DNA of 64,000 nt, from NCBI GenBank assembly GCA_964017155.1, contig OZ024864.1:39941408-40005407 (forward strand). Reading direction: 5' to 3'. The stretch's first letter is position 1; every line of letters starts with the position of its first letter. A program made the translations under genes and the position numbers. Source of the DNA: Oasisia sp. SBJ-2009 (lineage: Eukaryota; Annelida; Polychaeta; Sabellida; Siboglinidae). Positions 60,393 through 64,000 of the stretch are shown piece by piece. The notes below the pieces were generated by a model. That model saw only the letters and a program-made list of their open reading frames with translations, did not search any database and was not told the DNA's origin.

Positions 60393-63054
60393 ATGTCACA
60401 AAAGGGAAATCAGGTATGTTTTGCAAAAAGTGAAGATGGAAAATAATAGTTCTAAATAAGTTACCTTTAAAATGTACTTTACTAAAATTAATATTAAGTT
60501 TCAGTCATATCACTCAGGATTCACATTAAAAAGCTACTTCCATTTCAGTCATTATATAACAAACAACTCACGGATATTGGAGCCCTTTAAAATAGTGTTC
60601 TGCGTTCATATAGTGGCTTAATTACAGTGCATGCATTGCATAATTTGTGTAAATGTTATTCATTAACCATGCCCGATTTTTATCAGATACATATACTGTA
60701 TTCGTTTCATTTTAAGTGAACATGCCTTAATTAACATGCAACCTCTTTTCAGCAGTATCTGATATTGATCTAAAAAAAAAATAATTTTTGATCCGTCATT
60801 TATTGCAATTACTTCCCTGTCAACCACTGAACCAGTGACAACATCAGAAAGTTCTACCTGCACCTGCAACCTCTGCTCCCCTTCGACCACATAATCACAC
60901 ATACGTCTGGATGAATAAATCATATCTACTCAATTTATTTTGCCTTGTGCCACCCCAGCTTGAATTGTATACGTCAGTGGTCGTTTTACAATGTAAACAG
61001 TGAAATTAGTGTCTCCGCCTATTGGATTGCACAGGTGGAAACAGTGCCACTAGGTGATGCCACCATTTTTGCTTTCACCAAAGAAGCATGTTATATCAAG
61101 ATAATTTCTTAATGTACTGTACTCTTAATAGAATGATTTTGCTCTATATGCAAATAAGAGCAGTATGACAAGTCTGGTTGTCTTAATTATATATTCATGC
61201 ATTACATATATGTGACTCATCTTAACAAAAGCGGTCGGATGTCGGTAAATCAGATTTTCCGTAAATGCCGATTTTGTGAAAAAAGCGGGCATTCGTCAAT
61301 TTTGAGATTTTCCCTGAAAATAATTCTTTAGTATTTGTTTTATCGATTGCCACACTTGTTATCATCTAACTAACTCTGTTTCATATATTTTAAAGACATT
61401 TGCGTAGAGCTGTGCTAAGTGTTCCGCTCCATTTCCATAAAACAAAGCCGAAAATGCCAGTAATTGCGCGCATTCTTTGCCGCTAATTTTGGGACGATCG
61501 CTATCATAACGGGTATCACCGCGTAGCTTAACGCGTCATCTGTCCATATATGGTCATATCTATGCTAATGCATGCATTGTCCGGCCTCCAGAACGCTTGG
61601 AATAGACCCCCTATTCGTTCAACTGTGGTAAACAAACCGGGGTCACATGGTAGCAACAGCTCCGGCAACCGTTCTCATTGGTCTAGCGTGGAACATTTGC
61701 ATAACCGCATGCGCGCACCGTGTATTTACGTCGCGTCACTGCTGACCTAGTTAGCGAGTGAACACGAAGCGAAAAATGGCGTGCAGTGTGGCGAAGTTGT
61801 TAAACTCTGATGCAAGTGATCGGGCACAAATAGATAGTTTGATTGAGGCGACCAGAGTACTTTTTGGAGGAAGTGACTGATGAAAGCGTGGCGGACGATG
61901 ACAAGGATGACAATTTTGCGAACTACATCACTGACGAAGACGAATATTGAATTCGACTTTCGTGAGAATGATCACGGCACGGCTACGCAAGTCGCGCTGA
62001 CCGATCCGTAGAGACGGTGTCAGATTCTCCGGATGAGGAATTGGGAAAAGCAAATGCAATATCATGAAAATTATACTATCTTTGAGTTGTCCAAATTTCA
62101 GCCAGATATGTCCATCCTAACCAAGGCATAAACAGCAGCAGAGTTTGTTCGCTTTTCTTAACAACGAAGGTAATTGCATAAATTATTAATTAATCTGCAA
62201 TTGTTTTTCTAATAAACATTTTGTGTTCATATTAACACGGTATCTTAAGAATGACATTATCTTCCAATATGCCAAGTTTCAAAAAGATCGGTCCATGGTA
62301 ACTAAGATACATTCCATGAAACTTAACAAATATTTTGCATCAACTTTGAAGGCCATTTTCTTACTTTGAAGGTTTCTACCCCACACATGTTTGTCAAGCT
62401 ATAACTTCGGCTAGAATCGAGATATCTTCTAGCATGATATACCATATGAAAGCAGATATTATGCTCTTTCCAGTGGTAGTAATAACTCAATTTTGAAAAT
62501 TACCGACATCCGACCGATTTTGTTAAGATGAGTCACATATATATATATTTCCTAAAAATGTCTAACTTCTTGTATTATAATACTATTTAGGGTTTTTAAA
62601 GGAAAAGTTCACTTCTGAAAATAAGTTTTCATTCATGGTTTAACTACTGTAGAAGGTGGTTAGCTCCTGCATGTCTGCTGGTGACAATACTTCTATTAAT
62701 TGTAGTTGATTGTAAATGTAAAGATACAGTAAATTGTTAAACATATCGACCTGTCATTATCATGCATCAGGTAATTAACTTTATAATCTGAAAATTGTTG
62801 TCACTGTTCTGCACACCTGAAGTGGTAATATTTATTTTATAATTCTGGAAGCTGTTCTTGATTGTTACAGTCGCAGAACTTTGAATTAAACAAAGAAGAG
62901 TTTGACATGAGGATGGAAAGTCTTCCGTGGATTAGTACTGACTCAGTCAACATTGACCATTATTTCACCAAGGTGGAATTAGAGAATTTGTGCGACATTG
63001 AGAAACTGAGACTCAAAAATATGAAAAGGAATTACGAGACAATGCAGCTGCTGG
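60393..63054 (+). CDS. First two coding exons of an unidentified gene
   Basis: Exon a (60365-60413, ATG at 60393) codes MSQKGNQ and ends CAG|GTATGT in phase 0. Exon b (62871-63054) begins after TTGATTGTTACAG and ends CTGG|GTCAGT in phase 1. The joined reading is 68 residues and continues beyond 63054, possibly outside the window. It is acidic and helical, with a segment IEKLRLKNMKRNYETMQLLG. That resembles the E..RL.NI.RN...L..L stretch found at the N-terminus of some nuclear proteins such as WDR76-like ones; this is only a resemblance. The 2.46-kb intron contains a TIR transposon. Confidence 0.5.
61211..62537. mobile_element. DNA transposon with 38-bp terminal inverted repeats
   Basis: Arms 61211-61248 and 62500-62537 match at 37 of 38 bases when inverted. 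They begin TGTGACTCATCTTAAC and end GTCGGATGTCGGTAA. Both sides have TATA, consistent with TA or TATA target duplication. The 1327-bp interior holds the start of a decayed frame (61776-61951). The superfamily is unresolved. Confidence 0.8.
61776..61951 (+). pseudogene. Decayed N-terminal frame within the TIR transposon
   Basis: ATG at 61776 opens MACSVAKLLNSDASDRAQID and stops after about 35 codons. A +1 shift restores an acidic reading (EEVTDESVADDDKDDNFA ... DEDEY) to a stop near 61951. An acidic N-terminus of this type is common in transposases, but no catalytic domain remains. Confidence 0.45.
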
Positions 63055-63439
63055 GTCAGTAAAAAACTGATATATGGTTTCTACTGTCTATGTATATCAG
63101 AATGCACACTCATTATTGTAGGGTCAGCAATAATTGGTCTTTTTTTCGAAATTCAAATGATCAAACTATCTATCACTGAAATAATTAATAAGGCATGATA
63201 TGTTGATTTCACTAATAGCTTTTATTTTGAGATGGTTTTTGAAGAAGGGGTGTAACACATTTCTAAAAAATTGAAATGTTTCATCATATATGCTATTATT
63301 TATTGTTGTAGTAATATTCTGTAGAGTTCAACAAAAATTAACACCCAAAAATTGTGTGTAACATGATACTATCTATATTCTTTGCTAAGCTGTATAAGTA
63401 TGATATCCAGCTCAACAAAACATGAAAGTGTTCTAATAA

Positions 63440-63756
63440 AGCAAACAGGTATGTTCTTATGTAGCACACCGTCCAGTCCACATGACAGAGTTCAAAGCAC
63501 TTTAGACTTTACTCACTGGCAGACTAAATTGTTCAATCAAACACCACCTCGACTTCTCTGGGAAGCATCCAACCATGCTGTAATTAATTAGCGAAAACTT
63601 TGTATACAGACATCCATCACTTTCATTCAAGTACCTGGATGAACTAGAGTGTTGTAGAGTAACTAAACTTGCCAAATGTTTAACACTGCAGCAACAAATT
63701 GAACAAATTTGAACCTGAGTCAAAACTCCAAAGCTGTAGCCACTGAGTTAACCTGC
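63440..63756 (-). mobile_element. Diverged SINE copy
   Basis: Same family and orientation as 46026-46350. Matches include GTTCTTAT.TAGC, GTTCAAAGC, GGCAGAC and CTTCTCTGGGAAGCATCCA. The tRNA-like head is visible but decayed (CCAAAGCTGTAGCCACTGAG on +). Confidence 0.75.
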
Positions 63757-64000
63757 TGCATTCCTGTACTGATCTGTAGACTCATTGCAACAATGAATCT
63801 TTATTCTGCTTGCTCAGAAAATATTTGTATAGTGCATAATTAGAGAAAATTTATGCCACCATTGATGTCCTATATAGGGCATATTTTTTGCAACCCCTTT
63901 ACCCCACTGAAGACGAGAGTTCCAGACCCACAATTCAGTTGCAGTTTTTTTGTTGTTGTAAATTCCAAGGAGGTGAACATGGTTGTATGTTTGTTGATGC
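63757..64000. other. Window end, nothing recognised
   Basis: No frame or repeat of note. Probably intron or flank of the gene that starts at 60393. Confidence 0.4.

Overview
This is eukaryotic nuclear DNA, almost certainly from a marine bilaterian invertebrate. Genes are split by GT-AG introns and spacing is wide. Most of the window is non-coding and very rich in microsatellites, inverted-repeat elements and decayed LINE/SINE copies. A Toll-like receptor, a somatomedin-B family-B GPCR and collagen-less CTHRC1-like proteins fit a mollusc/brachiopod/annelid-type or a hemichordate/cephalochordate-type genome; the sequence alone does not decide which.

Layout. 1-2.2 kb: 3' part of a single-exon Toll-like receptor (+). 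4.4-5.5 kb: inverted-repeat element holding a GAGT array. 7.8-15.5 kb: two tandem CTHRC1-like secreted genes (+), each of four exons with matching exon lengths and phases; the second has lost its exon 3 splice donor to a TA array. An 850-bp block-structured pentamer satellite lies in one of its introns. 17.6-18.2 kb: decayed LINE. 20.6 kb: hexamer array. 21.7-24.7 kb: SMB-7TM receptor (-). 27.6-28.2 kb: exon for a secreted protein of fifteen 12-residue repeats (-), with a TATA box and a splice donor. 33.8-35.1 kb: 1.3 kb GT/GGTGT array. 36.5-37.7 kb: MPV17 orthologue (+, two exons) with a Penelope-like remnant in its intron. 43.8-53.0 kb: eight-exon gene (-) for a membrane protein with two Ly6/uPAR domains, reconstructed exon by exon with all phases consistent; its introns hold LINE 3' ends, SINEs, a hAT-like MITE and foldback elements. 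54-64 kb: a TA-flanked inverted-repeat element, a degenerate coiled-coil pseudogene, and the first two coding exons of an unidentified gene (+) whose intron carries a 1.33-kb DNA transposon with 38-bp terminal inverted repeats.

The genes look like unrelated single genes in an intergenic sea, apart from the CTHRC1-like duplication. There is no operon or defence island. The signals most worth checking are the lost splice donor in the second CTHRC1-like gene, the 12-residue repeat protein, the pentamer blocks that differ at CpG positions, the TIR BB-loop change in the Toll-like receptor, and a SINE that shares its tail with a nearby LINE.
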